Shown piece by piece: positions 40,911-51,272 of a stretch of 64,000 nt of DNA. Both the position numbers and the translations under genes were made by a program. The stretch spans positions 30,593 to 94,592 of the forward strand of contig FIZJ01000006.1 in the NCBI GenBank assembly GCA_900019385.1, given 5' to 3'. The DNA comes from an uncultured Clostridia bacterium (GTDB lineage: Bacteria > Bacillota > Limnochordia > Darwinibacteriales > DTU012). The notes beneath the pieces are model-generated. The model did not search any database, had not been told where the DNA came from, and was given only the letters and a program-made list of their open reading frames with translations. Position 1 is the stretch's first letter. The number at the start of each line of letters is the position of its first letter.

Positions 40911-42974
40911 GTGGCAACATCTCTAGTCATAGTTGAATCACCAGCCAAGGCAAGGACCATCAAGAAATTTTTAGGAAGCAGATACACTGTCAAAGCGACC
41001 ATGGGACATTTGAAAGATCTGCCCCGCAGTCAGTTCGGAGTAGATGTGGACAATGATTACCAGCCTAAATACATTACCATCCGAGGTAAAGGGAGCATTC
41101 TACAGGAGCTGAAAAAGGCGGCCAAGAAAAGCGACCGGGTCTTCCTGGCAACAGACCCGGATCGGGAAGGGGAAGCCATCGCCTGGCATGTGGCGCAGGA
41201 ACTGAATCTGGATGGTGAAAAATGCCGGATCGAGTTTAGAGAAATCACCAAGAACGCGGTGACCAACGCCATCAAAAATCCACGGTATATATCTGACAAT
41301 TTGGTGGCGGCACAGCAGGGACGGCGGATCTTGGACCGGATCGTCGGCTACAAACTTTCGCCGCTTCTGTGGGCTAAAGTCAGGAAGGGTCTAAGTGCAG
41401 GACGGGTACAATCAGTCGCCGTCCGCTTGATCTGTGATCGGGAAGCTGAAATTGAAAACTTTGTGCCGGAGGAATACTGGTCGGTGGTGGGGATACTGGA
41501 GAACGCTGCCGGCAGCCAGTTTGAGGCGAGACTGATCCAGCGCCGCAATGAAAAAATCGAGCTCAAAAACGAAGCAGAAGCCGTGCAGGTAAGGGACGAG
41601 ATCCAGGGTTTGCCCTGGATTGTATCGTCAGTCACCCGCAAAGACCGAAAGCGTCATCCAGCGCCACCTTTCACTACAAGCACACTGCAGCAGGAGGCTG
41701 CCCGCAAGCTCAATTTCGCTCCCGCGAAAACGATGAGCATCGCTCAGCAGCTGTATGAGGGGCTCGATCTGGGGGAAGAGGGCAGTGTCGGTTTGATCAC
41801 CTACATGCGCACGGACGCTGTCAGAGTGGCCGAGGAAGCTGTGCAAGAAGTGAGGCAGCTTATCGAGCATTCGTTCGGGAAACCTTTCGTGCCTCCCAAA
41901 CCCAACTATTACAAGTCAAAGTCCCAAGCTCAGGATGCTCATGAAGCGATCAGGCCCACAGACGTGTGGAGGACGCCCGACAATGTCAAAGCATATCTCA
42001 GTCGGGATCAGCTCCGTTTGTACCGCTTGATTTGGGAACGTTTCGTCGCGAGCCAAATGGAATCGGCGGTCATCGACAGTGTCTCGGTGGATATCGCTGT
42101 GGGCGGTTATACCTTTAGAGCTACAGGTTCTTCTATCAAATTCCCCGGATTCATAAAAATCTATGTGGAGGCCAGCGATGAGCAGGAAGAACAATCGGCA
42201 ATGCTTCCTGAGTTGACTGTGAATGAGACGCTTGGATGTAAGGAACTGCAGCTGAATCAGCATTTCACCCAACCGCCGCCCCGGTACACCGAGGCAATGC
42301 TGGTCAAAGCCTTGGAGGAAAAGGGTATCGGCCGGCCGAGTACATTCGCCCCAACTATCGACACAATCCTGAAACGTGGATATGTCGTACTGCGGGATAA
42401 ACGGTTCGTGCCGACCGAATTGGGCAGAATCGTTGTGGACATTCTCAAAGAGAATTTCACCGAACTGATCGACGTTGATTTCACTGCTTCGATGGAGCAA
42501 AAACTAGATGAGATCGAAGCTGGACGGGCAAAATGGATTGACGTTATCGACGAATTCTATAATGAGTTTGCACAGCTTGTGGATCGAGCCAGTCACGAGT
42601 TGGAGAAGGTGGAACTGCAGGAGGAAGTCTCCGACGAGCAATGTGACAAATGCGGCGCATACATGGTTGTCAAGCATGGTAGATTCGGCCGTTTCCTGGC
42701 TTGTCCCAACTATCCAGAGTGCAAGAACACAAAACCACTGCTGAAAAAGATCGGTGTGCCTTGCTCTTTCTGCGAAGACGGTGAAATTGTGGAGCGCAGA
42801 ACTAAAAAGGGCAGGTTGTTTTATGGATGCTCAAACTATCCGGCATGCGAGTTTACCAGTTGGTACAAACCTGTCAAGGAAAAATGTCCGCACTGCGGGT
42901 CCAATCTGGTGATGAAGGCTCGCCAGTCCAAGCCGGTATGCGGCAACAAGGAGTGTCCGGGGAAAAATCGGTAA
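40911..42974 (+). CDS. topA: DNA topoisomerase I
   Basis: TopA relaxes negative supercoils by a type IA strand-passage mechanism. The 687-aa enzyme has the TOPRIM domain starting SLVIVESPAKA, with ATDPDREGEAIAWH, and the active Tyr at about 298 in GLITYMRTDA; the residue after Asp is Ala where Ser is usual. Three C-terminal zinc modules follow (CDKCGAYM, CSFCEDGE, CPHCGSNL), the last divergent. The GTG at 40911 is 7-8 nt behind GGGAGG. trmFO, often found next, is missing here. Confidence 0.97.
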   Translation: MATSLVIVESPAKARTIKKFLGSRYTVKATMGHLKDLPRSQFGVDVDNDYQPKYITIRGKGSILQELKKAAKKSDRVFLATDPDREGEAIAWHVAQELNLDGEKCRIEFREITKNAVTNAIKNPRYISDNLVAAQQGRRILDRIVGYKLSPLLWAKVRKGLSAGRVQSVAVRLICDREAEIENFVPEEYWSVVGILENAAGSQFEARLIQRRNEKIELKNEAEAVQVRDEIQGLPWIVSSVTRKDRKRHPAPPFTTSTLQQEAARKLNFAPAKTMSIAQQLYEGLDLGEEGSVGLITYMRTDAVRVAEEAVQEVRQLIEHSFGKPFVPPKPNYYKSKSQAQDAHEAIRPTDVWRTPDNVKAYLSRDQLRLYRLIWERFVASQMESAVIDSVSVDIAVGGYTFRATGSSIKFPGFIKIYVEASDEQEEQSAMLPELTVNETLGCKELQLNQHFTQPPPRYTEAMLVKALEEKGIGRPSTFAPTIDTILKRGYVVLRDKRFVPTELGRIVVDILKENFTELIDVDFTASMEQKLDEIEAGRAKWIDVIDEFYNEFAQLVDRASHELEKVELQEEVSDEQCDKCGAYMVVKHGRFGRFLACPNYPECKNTKPLLKKIGVPCSFCEDGEIVERRTKKGRLFYGCSNYPACEFTSWYKPVKEKCPHCGSNLVMKARQSKPVCGNKECPGKNR

Positions 42975-43013
42975 ACAACTGGCCATGCCAAAACCGAAGG
43001 TGTGAAGTCCAGC

Positions 43014-43898
43014 ATGGAAAAACTCGTGGATCGTTACCTTCAGTATCTCCGCGTTCAGCGAAACTTGTCAGAGAATACACTCAAGGCGTATCAGCGGGAT
43101 CTGGCTGCCTTTTCAGACTTTGTACGCCAGTACTGGGAAAGGCAGCTGACGGAAGTTGACCGCCACCTAATCCGCGATTATTTGGCAGTGCTGCACAGAA
43201 AAGGATGTAAAGCTGCCAGTATTGCACAGAATTTAGCGGCACTGCGCAGTTTCTACGGTTATTTAAAAAGATTCGGCCATATCGAGACGGATCCCACCCA
43301 AGCGGTGCGCATCCCCAAGCAGGGCAAGCACTTGCCGCAAATCCTGTCCGTGGATGAGGCCGATCTGCTCCTGTCCAGCATTGACACATCAACGCACTTA
43401 GGCATGAGGGACCGGGCGATATTTGAACTGCTGTATGCCACAGGAATCCGCCTCAGTGAACTGGTTGGCCTGGACGTGGACGGAGTCGACTTGGATATGG
43501 GGTTCGTTCGTGTTTATGGCAAAGGGCGCAAAGAACGCATTGTTCCTATTGGCGAGTATGCCGCGGACGCTCTGCGAATCTATCTTGCCCAAGCCAGGCC
43601 AAGACTCTGTAAACCCGATGAAACTGCCTTGTTTGTCAATCACCGGGGCGAACGTCTGAGCCAGAGAGGTGTCCAATACCTGCTTGACAAACGCATACAA
43701 CAGTGTGCGATTGCCAAACAGGTTTCGCCTCACAGCCTACGGCACAGCTTTGCTACGCACCTGCTTGATGCGGGAGCCGATTTGCGGGTGGTGCAGGAGT
43801 TGTTAGGCCACGTCAACTTGTCTACCACTCAAATCTATACAAGAATCAGCCAAAGCAAACTGAAATCGGTGTACAACCGGGCTCATCCCCGGGCGTGA
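43014..43898 (+). CDS. xerC: Tyrosine recombinase XerC
   Basis: XerC resolves chromosome dimers at dif together with XerD. The 294-aa protein has an N-terminal SAM-like core-binding domain (about 1-90) and a catalytic domain with Arg146 in [21 protein letters not shown] (about 240-251), [12 protein letters not shown] with the second His and the nucleophilic Tyr near 275. The ATG at 43014 is preferred to the track GTG at 43002. The position between topA and hslV is canonical for XerC. Confidence 0.95.
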   Translation: MEKLVDRYLQYLRVQRNLSENTLKAYQRDLAAFSDFVRQYWERQLTEVDRHLIRDYLAVLHRKGCKAASIAQNLAALRSFYGYLKRFGHIETDPTQAVRIPKQGKHLPQILSVDEADLLLSSIDTSTHLGMRDRAIFELLYATGIRLSELVGLDVDGVDLDMGFVRVYGKGRKERIVPIGEYAADALRIYLAQARPRLCKPDETALFVNHRGERLSQRGVQYLLDKRIQQCAIAKQVSPHSLRHSFATHLLDAGADLRVVQELLGHVNLSTTQIYTRISQSKLKSVYNRAHPRA

Positions 43899-43923
43899 TC
43901 AAGCGCAGCAAAGGAGGGGAAAC

Positions 43924-44499
43924 ATGGGTCAGTTCAGAGGGACAACGATTATAGCCGTGCGCCGAGATGGCCAGATTGCCATGGCCGGTGACGGTCAGGT
44001 CACATTCGGAGAAAACACGATAATTAAACATGGGGCCAGGAAAATCCGAAAACTGTACAACAACTCTGTCCTGGTCGGTTTCGCCGGAGCCGCCGGCGAC
44101 GCTTTTGCTTTGTTCGAACGATTTGAAGGTAAACTGGAAGAATTCCACGGCCATTTGGATAGAGCCGCGGTAGAGTTGGTCAAAGAGTGGCGCACCGATA
44201 GGGCCATCCGCAATCTTGACGCTTTGATCATTGCTGCGGATGCTGAGAAAATGCTGCTGATTTCCGGCTCGGGAGATGTGATTGAGCCGGACGACGATGT
44301 GATTGCTATCGGCTCCGGGGGGCCTTACGCCTTGGCTGCCGCCAAGGCGCTGATCAACCATTCCAATATGTCAGCGGGAGAAATCGCCCGGCAGGCGTTG
44401 GAAGTTGCTGCCAGCATCTGTGTTTACACAAATAATCAGATCTATGTTGTGGAGCTGACAAAAACAAAGGAGGCATCCGGCAGTGGAGTTGACTCCTAA
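43924..44499 (+). CDS. hslV: ATP-dependent protease subunit HslV (ClpQ)
   Basis: HslV is the peptidase ring of the HslUV protease. The 191-aa protein aligns with B. subtilis ClpQ from [13 protein letters not shown], with [11 protein letters not shown] and [14 protein letters not shown]. The N-terminal nucleophile would be Thr in GTTI after processing; the second residue is Gly, so the N-terminal Ser reported for B. subtilis ClpQ is not available. It overlaps hslU by 17 bp. Confidence 0.96.
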   Translation: MGQFRGTTIIAVRRDGQIAMAGDGQVTFGENTIIKHGARKIRKLYNNSVLVGFAGAAGDAFALFERFEGKLEEFHGHLDRAAVELVKEWRTDRAIRNLDALIIAADAEKMLLISGSGDVIEPDDDVIAIGSGGPYALAAAKALINHSNMSAGEIARQALEVAASICVYTNNQIYVVELTKTKEASGSGVDS

Positions 44500-45877
44500 A
44501 GAAATTGTGGAGCATCTCGACAAATACATAGTAGGGCAGGAAGAAGCCAAACGGGCAGTGGCTGTGGCACTGCGCAACCGCTACCGCCGGAGCCTGCTTC
44601 CCGAGGAACTGCGGGATGAAATCATGCCGAAAAATATTTTGATGATCGGTCCTACCGGCGTCGGCAAAACAGAGATAGCAAGACGTTTGGCCAAATTGGC
44701 CAACGCTCCGTTCATCAAAGTGGAGGCCACCAAGTTTACCGAGGTAGGCTATGTAGGCCGAGATGTGGAGTCGATCATCAGGGATTTGGTGGAATCGGCA
44801 ATCCGGATGGTGAAGGCTGAGAAGTTCAAGGAAGTTGAGGACCGGGCAAGGACAGCCGCCCAGGAAAGAATCCTCAACATCTTGGTGCCCATGCCTGGAA
44901 GTGAAAAACGAGCCAACCCATTTGGATTGATGTTTGGCATGGGCCAGCGCCAGTATTCCACTCCAGAACCCGAGACAAGCGATGAAAAAGCGCAGGAAAT
45001 CAGAGAAGAGCGGCATCGTTACCGCCGGCTTCTAGAACTTGGAGAATTGGACAATACTATGATTGAAATTGAGGTGGAAGACCAAAGCAATCAATTCTAT
45101 GAGGTTTTCTCCAGTATGGGCATGGAAGATCTCAGTGTCAATATCCAGGATGCTCTCGGAGGTATTCTGCCTCGACGTAAGCGTAAACGCAGGACAACCG
45201 TCAGGGAAGCCCTGAAAATCCTCACGCAAGAGGAAGCGGACAAGCTGATTGACATGGATGCGATCGCAGCCGAAGCCGTCAACCGCTGCGAACAGACAGG
45301 GATTGTTTTCATCGACGAAATCGACAAAATTGCGGGCAAATCAAACCAAACCGGTCCGGATGTTTCCAGGGAGGGGGTGCAGCGCGACATCCTGCCGATT
45401 GTTGAAGGTGGAACAGTGATGACCAAATACGGCCCGGTAAAAACCGACCATATCCTTTTTATTGCCGCGGGAGCGTTTCATATTGCCAAACCGTCGGACT
45501 TGATACCGGAACTGCAGGGGCGGTTTCCAATCCGAGTTGAATTGTCAAGCTTGAAGCGGGATGACTTAAGACGCATCCTGACTGAACCGATGAATGCATT
45601 AATCAAGCAGTATTCCGCATTACTAAAAACCGAGAATGTGAAACTGGAGTTCACCTCCGACGGTATTGACGCCATAGCCCAATTCGCGGAAGAAGTGAAT
45701 CAGAACACAGAAGACATAGGTGCCCGCAGATTGCATACGATCATGGAACGCTTGCTTGAGCGCTTGATGTTTGAAACTGATCAAGCCTCGCAAAAGGTAG
45801 TGATTGATCGAGCATATGTGCAGAGAGAACTTGGCCCGATCGTGGCCGACAGAGACTTAAGCAGGTACATTCTGTAG
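44483..45877 (+). CDS. hslU: ATP-dependent protease ATPase subunit HslU (ClpY)
   Basis: HslU unfolds substrates and feeds them to HslV. The 464-aa AAA+ protein has [21 protein letters not shown], Walker [10 protein letters not shown] (about 56), the pore region [11 protein letters not shown], a variable I domain (about 110-235), Walker [13 protein letters not shown] (about 274) and the closing DLSRYIL that docks on HslV. The GTG follows GGAGG at 9 nt. hslVU-codY is the Bacillus-type order. Confidence 0.97.
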   Translation: MELTPKEIVEHLDKYIVGQEEAKRAVAVALRNRYRRSLLPEELRDEIMPKNILMIGPTGVGKTEIARRLAKLANAPFIKVEATKFTEVGYVGRDVESIIRDLVESAIRMVKAEKFKEVEDRARTAAQERILNILVPMPGSEKRANPFGLMFGMGQRQYSTPEPETSDEKAQEIREERHRYRRLLELGELDNTMIEIEVEDQSNQFYEVFSSMGMEDLSVNIQDALGGILPRRKRKRRTTVREALKILTQEEADKLIDMDAIAAEAVNRCEQTGIVFIDEIDKIAGKSNQTGPDVSREGVQRDILPIVEGGTVMTKYGPVKTDHILFIAAGAFHIAKPSDLIPELQGRFPIRVELSSLKRDDLRRILTEPMNALIKQYSALLKTENVKLEFTSDGIDAIAQFAEEVNQNTEDIGARRLHTIMERLLERLMFETDQASQKVVIDRAYVQRELGPIVADRDLSRYIL

Positions 45878-45912
45878 AACAACATGAATCTGAGATTGGA
45901 GGTTATTTGCAG

Positions 45913-46695
45913 ATGAGCGATTTATTGGAGAAAACGAGAAAGATCAGCAAGTCGATTCAGCATTCGGCAGGTTACGAGGTAGACCTGAATCAAATATCCG
46001 AAGTGCTTTCTGATGTCATAGGCGCCAGTGTCTATATCTTCAGCCGGAGAGGCAAGCTTTTGGGATCAGCGGTCTATGAGCCATTCGGAACGAGTGTCAT
46101 GGAAGATGAGGTGCTGGCTGCCGGAGCGCTGGCATCCGATTTTAACCAAGAACTGTTGAAAATAGACATGACAAGCGCCAATCAAAAAGGGCAGGGCCAG
46201 GTAGTTTACAATCCTGATGTCTCCAGCCCCTTTGCCGACAAAACCATCACCATCGTCCCTCTTGCCGGAGGCGGTGAACGGCTGGGGACATTGGTTTTAG
46301 CCAAAGTGGACAGCGAGTTCACCGATGATGACCTGATTCTAGCTGAATACGGCGCGACGGTTACCGCGATGGAAATCGTAAGAGCCAGATCCGATCAAAT
46401 TGAGGACGAAGTTCGAAAAAAGGCGGCCTGCCAAATTGCCATCGGCACACTTTCTTTCTCGGAACAGGAGGCGGTGGAACACATTTTCGACGAATTGGAC
46501 GGTGAAGAAGGCCTCCTGGTCGCCAGTAAAATCGCGGACAACGTGGGGATCACCCGCTCTGTGATTGTCAATGCCTTGCGTAAGCTGGAAAGCGCTGGAG
46601 TGATCGAATCACGCTCTTTGGGAATGAAAGGCACATACATCCGTGTCCTTAACGAGTATTTCCTGGATGAGTTGTCAAAACACCGTACACGGTAA
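45913..46695 (+). CDS. codY: GTP-sensing transcriptional repressor CodY
   Basis: CodY senses branched-chain amino acids and GTP and represses stationary-phase genes. The 260-aa protein has an N-terminal GAF domain (about 1-155) and a C-terminal winged helix with the hallmark VGITRSVIVNALRKLESAGVI followed by ESRSLGMKGTYIRVLN. The ATG at 45913 is preferred to the track TTG at 45907. A strong terminator separates it from the flagellar operon, whereas in Bacillus the two are partly co-transcribed. Confidence 0.98.
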   Translation: MSDLLEKTRKISKSIQHSAGYEVDLNQISEVLSDVIGASVYIFSRRGKLLGSAVYEPFGTSVMEDEVLAAGALASDFNQELLKIDMTSANQKGQGQVVYNPDVSSPFADKTITIVPLAGGGERLGTLVLAKVDSEFTDDDLILAEYGATVTAMEIVRARSDQIEDEVRKKAACQIAIGTLSFSEQEAVEHIFDELDGEEGLLVASKIADNVGITRSVIVNALRKLESAGVIESRSLGMKGTYIRVLNEYFLDELSKHRTR

Positions 46696-46719
46696 AGGTT
46701 TTCGGTATGCGGTTTGATC

Positions 46720-46752
46720 AGAGCAGTTCTATTTGGAGCTGCTCTTTTTTTA
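46720..46752 (+). terminator. Terminator after codY
   Basis: AGAGCAG and CTGCTCT form a stem extended by TC/GA around a short loop, followed by TTTTTTT. It ends the hslVU-codY unit. Confidence 0.9.
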
Positions 46753-46847
46753 GTCTGTAATAATAATTGTTCGTGTTTTAAAGGATTCTTAATCGAAACT
46801 GTAGAATTTTATGCCATAAATATCCATTTAGTCGGAGGATGAAGGTT
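46753..46847 (+). promoter_or_regulatory. Upstream region of the flagellar operon, no clear promoter
   Basis: Since a terminator precedes it, the flgB operon must start here. The 95 bp are AT-rich. I found no 17-bp-spaced sigma-A pair and no good sigma-D pair (TAAA then GCCGATAT); TAGAAT at 46802-46807 is the best -10 candidate. Confidence 0.35.
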
Positions 46848-47228
46848 ATGTTCAGATTGGTCGATTTGGTCACCCAAGGTTTGGATGCTGCAAGTTTGCG
46901 CCACAAGATCCTGAGCAACAATCTTGCCAATGTCAACACACCTGGATTTCGCCGCAGCGATGTGGATTTTTCCGATCTCTTCGAACAATCCGCCTCCATG
47001 CCCATTCGGACCACCCATCCTCAGCATGTCGCCAGCAGCCGCAGGCAAGGTTCTGGAATCCGCATTGTGCAGGACAAGGCTACTTCAATCAGGAATGACG
47101 GCAACAATGTTGACGCCGATCGGGAAATGATCCTGCTGCTGGAGAACCAATTGCATTATCAGGCTATGGCTGATGTGATAACCAGAAACCTGGGAGTTTT
47201 AAGGCTTGTAATTGGAGAAGGGAGATGA
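46848..47228 (+). CDS. flgB: Flagellar basal-body rod protein FlgB
   Basis: FlgB is a proximal rod subunit exported by the flagellar secretion system. The 126-aa protein has the rod/hook N-terminal motif LRHKILSNNLANVNTPGF and a C-terminal helix. I prefer the ATG at 46848; the track ATG at 46839 immediately follows GGAGG. First gene of the flagellar operon; flgC overlaps its stop. Confidence 0.96.
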   Translation: MFRLVDLVTQGLDAASLRHKILSNNLANVNTPGFRRSDVDFSDLFEQSASMPIRTTHPQHVASSRRQGSGIRIVQDKATSIRNDGNNVDADREMILLLENQLHYQAMADVITRNLGVLRLVIGEGR

Positions 47229-47653
47229 CAATTGTGGGTCTGTTAGATTCGTTAAGGATCAGCGGCTCCGGCTTGACCGCCGAACGGGTGCGTATGGACA
47301 CTATTGCGAACAATCTGGCAAACGCCAACACCACTAGGACCGAGCAGGGAGGGCCGTACCGCAGGCAAATGGTGCTTTTCTCCGCAGTGGAGTCCGATCG
47401 CCGGCAGAAATTCAGAGTCGGCGGCGGAGTCCGGGTTTTAGGGATTGTGGAGGATCCCACCGCGCCAAGGCTGGTGTACGATCCGCAGCATCCAGATGCC
47501 GACAGTGAAGGATATGTCCAGATGCCCAATGTCAATGTCATCACCGAAATGGTTGATCTGATCAGTGCCACGAGGGCTTACGAAGCCAATATCACTGCCA
47601 TCAACGCCGCAAAAGCGATGGCCATGAAAGCTCTGGATATAGGGCGAGGGTAG
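47225..47653 (+). CDS. flgC: Flagellar basal-body rod protein FlgC
   Basis: FlgC is a second proximal rod protein. The 142-aa sequence has MDTIANNLANANTTRTEQGGPYRRQ and the C-terminal NVNVITEMVDLISATRAYEANITAINAAK typical of the family. Overlaps flgB by ATGA. Confidence 0.97.
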   Translation: MTIVGLLDSLRISGSGLTAERVRMDTIANNLANANTTRTEQGGPYRRQMVLFSAVESDRRQKFRVGGGVRVLGIVEDPTAPRLVYDPQHPDADSEGYVQMPNVNVITEMVDLISATRAYEANITAINAAKAMAMKALDIGRG

Positions 47654-47665
47654 GAGGGGTGAACG

Positions 47666-47950
47666 GTGAGAATTGAAAGCGAGATAAGCCGTATCAGTCT
47701 GATGACCAGGCAGACAGCTCGTCAAGTAGAAGAGCCTGGTTTTGGAGAGCTTGTCAAATCGGCTCTGTCCACGGTTAACAGTCAGCTGAGCAAGGCTGAA
47801 CAGGCCGGCCTCCTTTTGGCAAAGGGAGAAATTGACGTTCACAATGCCGTAATCATGGCAGAAAAGGCAAATCTGGCTCTGCAGCTTACAATTGCGATCA
47901 GGAACAAAATTATTGAGGCCTATCAGGAAATCATGCGGATGCAAGTATGA
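47666..47950 (+). CDS. fliE: Flagellar hook-basal body complex protein FliE
   Basis: FliE joins the rod to the MS ring. The 94-aa protein ends in the family signature ANLALQLTIAIRNKIIEAYQEIMRMQV. GTG start behind GGAGGGGTG. Lies between flgC and fliF, as usual. Confidence 0.95.
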   Translation: MRIESEISRISLMTRQTARQVEEPGFGELVKSALSTVNSQLSKAEQAGLLLAKGEIDVHNAVIMAEKANLALQLTIAIRNKIIEAYQEIMRMQV

Positions 47951-47986
47951 TAAAGCCTAAAGACAATTGAGCTTAAGGGGAGCACC

Positions 47987-49477
47987 ATGGAGACGTTAAT
48001 TACTTCATTAAAGGAAACCTGGAACAAGTTGTCTGTGCGGACACGGATTGCCGGTGGTGTCATCGCCGCTGTTGTCTTCATCTCGCTGCTGCTGATCGCT
48101 GTCTTTTCCGGCACTGATTACCAACCGCTTTACACCAATCTCGATTTAAGCGATGCCGGAGCAATCATCAACGTATTGAATGAAAACAACATTCCTTACC
48201 GATTGGCGGACAACGGCAGTTCGGTTCTGGTGCCGGCCGAAAGCGTCTACCAGACCCGTCTTACCTTGGCGGCGCAAGGTTTGCCCGCAGGAGGCGTAGT
48301 AGGCTTTGAGACATTCAACACCACCAGGCTTGGGGAAACGGAAGCAGACCGTCAACTGCGTTACCGTATTGCCCTGGAAGGTGAATTGACCCGGACAATC
48401 AGAGCGTTGGACGAGGTAGAAGACGCCAGGGTTCATTTGGTGATTCCTCCGAGCAGCCTGTTTATCAGGGAAACACAGCCTTCGACAGCGTCGGTGTTGT
48501 TAAGGTTGAAACCAGGTGCCGCTCTTTCGCAGCAGCAGGTACGGGGGATAACGCATCTATTGGCTACAAGTGTCGAACGCTTGTCACCTGAGAACATCAC
48601 CATCGTCGACACCGGAGGGAATATCCTGAATGATTTCACCAGCACAAACGGATTAAACGGTAGTGCAGTCAGTCAGCGGCTGGAATTGACCGCGTTATAT
48701 GAGCAGCGGTTGTCTGCCAACCTGCGGGCAATGCTTGAACGGGTATACGGTTTCGGTAAAGTCGTCTGCTTGGTCAGCGTCGAGCTCGATTTCGACACCG
48801 TCGAGCAGTACCAGGAGATTTTTTCAGCGCCCACCCGGGATGGGGGCCTCATCCGCAGCCAGCAGAGCTTTGTCGAGTACTATGCGAACGACTCAGCCGC
48901 TGGTGTGCCCGGTGTCACTTCCAATATTCCTGGCTATGTAGAGCTGGACCCTGAAGAGTTCGGCGCATTTCGTCAGGAATCGACCATCAACTATGAACTG
49001 AACCGCACCGAGATTCACCAGATGACACCGCCCGGCGCTATCAAACAGTTAAGCGTGTCGATCTGGATAGACGGTGAACTGACTCAAGCGGAACTGGATA
49101 CTGTACGTGCATCGGTTGTAGGGGCTCTGGGTATCAACCTTGAGCGGGGTGACACTGTTGCCATATCAGCCATTCCGTTCCAGACTGATTTTGCTTTTGC
49201 TCCCAGTGAAGAGCTTTTACCGACCGCTTTCCCGCAGATGTGGGTTTACCTGCTTGCGGCGGGCTTGTTAATCGCAGCAGCGGTGGCGCTGGTACTTTGG
49301 CGCCGTACCAGACGGCGGACCGCGCTTGACGAACTTGTTGAGATCGCAGTCAGCACCGAGGAAGAGACGGTGGAAGACAAGGCGAAACTTGATGTAATCC
49401 AGCGTTTGAAGCGCTATACCGCGGAACGCCCGAAAGATTTCGCCCAAATGATCAGAAGTTGGCTATTAGAAGAGTGA
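47987..49477 (+). CDS. fliF: Flagellar M-ring protein FliF
   Basis: FliF forms the MS ring in the cytoplasmic membrane. The 496-aa protein has an N-terminal membrane segment (about 20-43), the periplasmic ring-building motifs with ALEGELTRTIRALDEVEDARVHLVIP split over two modules, a second membrane segment (about 411-434) and a short cytosolic tail that binds FliG. The ATG has AAGGGGAG upstream. Confidence 0.97.
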   Translation: METLITSLKETWNKLSVRTRIAGGVIAAVVFISLLLIAVFSGTDYQPLYTNLDLSDAGAIINVLNENNIPYRLADNGSSVLVPAESVYQTRLTLAAQGLPAGGVVGFETFNTTRLGETEADRQLRYRIALEGELTRTIRALDEVEDARVHLVIPPSSLFIRETQPSTASVLLRLKPGAALSQQQVRGITHLLATSVERLSPENITIVDTGGNILNDFTSTNGLNGSAVSQRLELTALYEQRLSANLRAMLERVYGFGKVVCLVSVELDFDTVEQYQEIFSAPTRDGGLIRSQQSFVEYYANDSAAGVPGVTSNIPGYVELDPEEFGAFRQESTINYELNRTEIHQMTPPGAIKQLSVSIWIDGELTQAELDTVRASVVGALGINLERGDTVAISAIPFQTDFAFAPSEELLPTAFPQMWVYLLAAGLLIAAAVALVLWRRTRRRTALDELVEIAVSTEEETVEDKAKLDVIQRLKRYTAERPKDFAQMIRSWLLEE

Positions 49478-49492
49478 GGAGATGGGGCCAAA

Positions 49493-50497
49493 TTGAAAGG
49501 TAAGTTAACAGGCAAAGAGAAAGCTGCCATCCTACTGATTTCACTAGGGCCTGAAGCCTCTGCTCAAGTTTTCAAGCATTTGTCTGATGAAGAAATCGAG
49601 GAACTGACTCTGCAAATTGCAAGTCTCCGCAAGATCGAGCCGGAAATCCGGGAAAGAGTGCTCAACGAATTTGACGGCATGATGCAGGCTCAGGAATACA
49701 TAGAGCAAGGCGGAATCTCCTATGCCCGAGAAGTGTTGGAGGCTGCTTTAGGTAAGGAAAGAGCGCGGGTCATAATGGAAAGGCTAACGGCTACGCTCCA
49801 GGTAAGGCCGTTTGATTTCGCGCGCAAAACCGAACCCACCCAGATTTTGAACTTCATCCAAAATGAGCACCCCCAGACTATCGCATTGGTACTGGCCTAC
49901 CTGAAGCCTGAACAAGCGAGCTTGATCTTGTCGGCCTTGCCTCCTGAGCGGCAGGTGGATGTGGCTAAACGGTTGGCCACACTAGACCGGACCACGCCAG
50001 AGGTGCTGGAGGATATCGAAAGTACACTCGAACAGCGTTTATCCGCATATGAAGTGCATGATTACACTGTAGCCGGTGGAATCGACGCGGCCGTAGAGAT
50101 CCTCAATCATGTAGACCGGGCCACCGAAAAGACGATTATGGAGGCATTGGAAGAGGACGATCCTGAATTGGCTGAGGAAATCCGGAAGCGGATGTTTGTC
50201 TTTGAAGACATCGTAAATCTTGATGACCGCGCAATCCAGCTGATCATCCGGGAAGTGGAGTCTAGAGACTTGGCGTTGGCCTTGAAGATTGCTTCTGAGG
50301 AGGTGTCCGACCGGATTTACCGCAACATGTCCAAACGGGCGGCAAGTCTCTTAAAAGAAGACATTGATTACATGGGGCCAGTTCGCCTGCGGGATATCGA
50401 AGAAGCCCAATCCCGCATTGTCGCCGTTGTGAGACGGCTTGAGGAAGCGGGTGATTTGGTGATTTCACGCGGTGGGGAGGATGAGCTGATTGTCTAA
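49493..50497 (+). CDS. fliG: Flagellar motor switch protein FliG
   Basis: FliG carries torque from the stators and sets rotation direction. The 334-aa protein has the N-terminal LTGKEKAAILLISLG, middle EHPQTIALVLAYL (the EHPQ motif) and the C-terminal torque helix with the charged residues of DDRAIQLIIREVESRDLALALK. TTG start. Overlaps fliH by 8 bp. Confidence 0.97.
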   Translation: MKGKLTGKEKAAILLISLGPEASAQVFKHLSDEEIEELTLQIASLRKIEPEIRERVLNEFDGMMQAQEYIEQGGISYAREVLEAALGKERARVIMERLTATLQVRPFDFARKTEPTQILNFIQNEHPQTIALVLAYLKPEQASLILSALPPERQVDVAKRLATLDRTTPEVLEDIESTLEQRLSAYEVHDYTVAGGIDAAVEILNHVDRATEKTIMEALEEDDPELAEEIRKRMFVFEDIVNLDDRAIQLIIREVESRDLALALKIASEEVSDRIYRNMSKRAASLLKEDIDYMGPVRLRDIEEAQSRIVAVVRRLEEAGDLVISRGGEDELIV

Positions 50498-51272
50498 GAT
50501 CATCAAAGCTGCACAACTGCAGATTTTGGTTCCAAGCAGCCAGGATCTGATCTTTCGGCCTGAAGCGGAAGCTGAACAAACCACCGTCAATGGTTCTGAA
50601 CAGGTTGAAGGCACCATTTTGCAAGCGACACAATTAATAGAAGAGGCAAATGAAAGAGCCGCAGAGATTATTGAGGCTGCTCAGCGCCAGGCAGCTGAAA
50701 TAATTCATCAGGCAGAAGCAGATAAGGTTAAAATCGAACAAGAATTGGACGCAGTCATCGCCCAAGCGCGTCAAGAAGGCTATGCGGCCGGTTATCAAGA
50801 TGGGCTGGAAAGCGGATATCAAGAGGTTCGGGTGAAGGCGGCGGAATTTGTTGCAAGCTTGACAGAAATCGTCGAGAGCGCGGCTAAGCAGCGCAGTGCG
50901 GCCTTGGGCAGGTTGGAGGAAGATTTCCTAAAGCTCAGCCTGCATATTGCCGAAAAAATAATCAAGAGGGAAGTTGAATCAGTTCCTCGTGTACTTCTGC
51001 CGAGCATCAAAGCCGGATTAGAGCGGCTGGGCAGCTGTGAGCAGGTCATCATCCGTGTCAGCCCCAAGAATTATCAAGCGCTCAAAGATGCGTCATCGTT
51101 TGCGGATGTCTTTAACGGCAGGATTCTTTGGGAAAGCGATCCTGCCTTACGCGACGGGGATTGCGTGCTGGAAACGGAGTACGGTGCGATCGACGCCGGA
51201 TTTGAGCAGCGCTTCGCCAAACTAAGCACAGCACTGCAGGAGCAGATCTATGTTGAACAGCAGTCGTCTTGA
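50490..51272 (+). CDS. fliH: Flagellar assembly protein FliH
   Basis: FliH regulates the export ATPase FliI and brings it to the gate. The 260-aa protein has a long Ala/Glu-rich coiled coil (about 50-110) and a C-terminal domain with LSLHIAEKIIKREVE and DGDCVLETEYGAIDAGFEQRFAKL. TTG start, 9 nt behind GGGAGG. Overlaps fliI. Confidence 0.93.
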   Translation: MSKIIKAAQLQILVPSSQDLIFRPEAEAEQTTVNGSEQVEGTILQATQLIEEANERAAEIIEAAQRQAAEIIHQAEADKVKIEQELDAVIAQARQEGYAAGYQDGLESGYQEVRVKAAEFVASLTEIVESAAKQRSAALGRLEEDFLKLSLHIAEKIIKREVESVPRVLLPSIKAGLERLGSCEQVIIRVSPKNYQALKDASSFADVFNGRILWESDPALRDGDCVLETEYGAIDAGFEQRFAKLSTALQEQIYVEQQSS

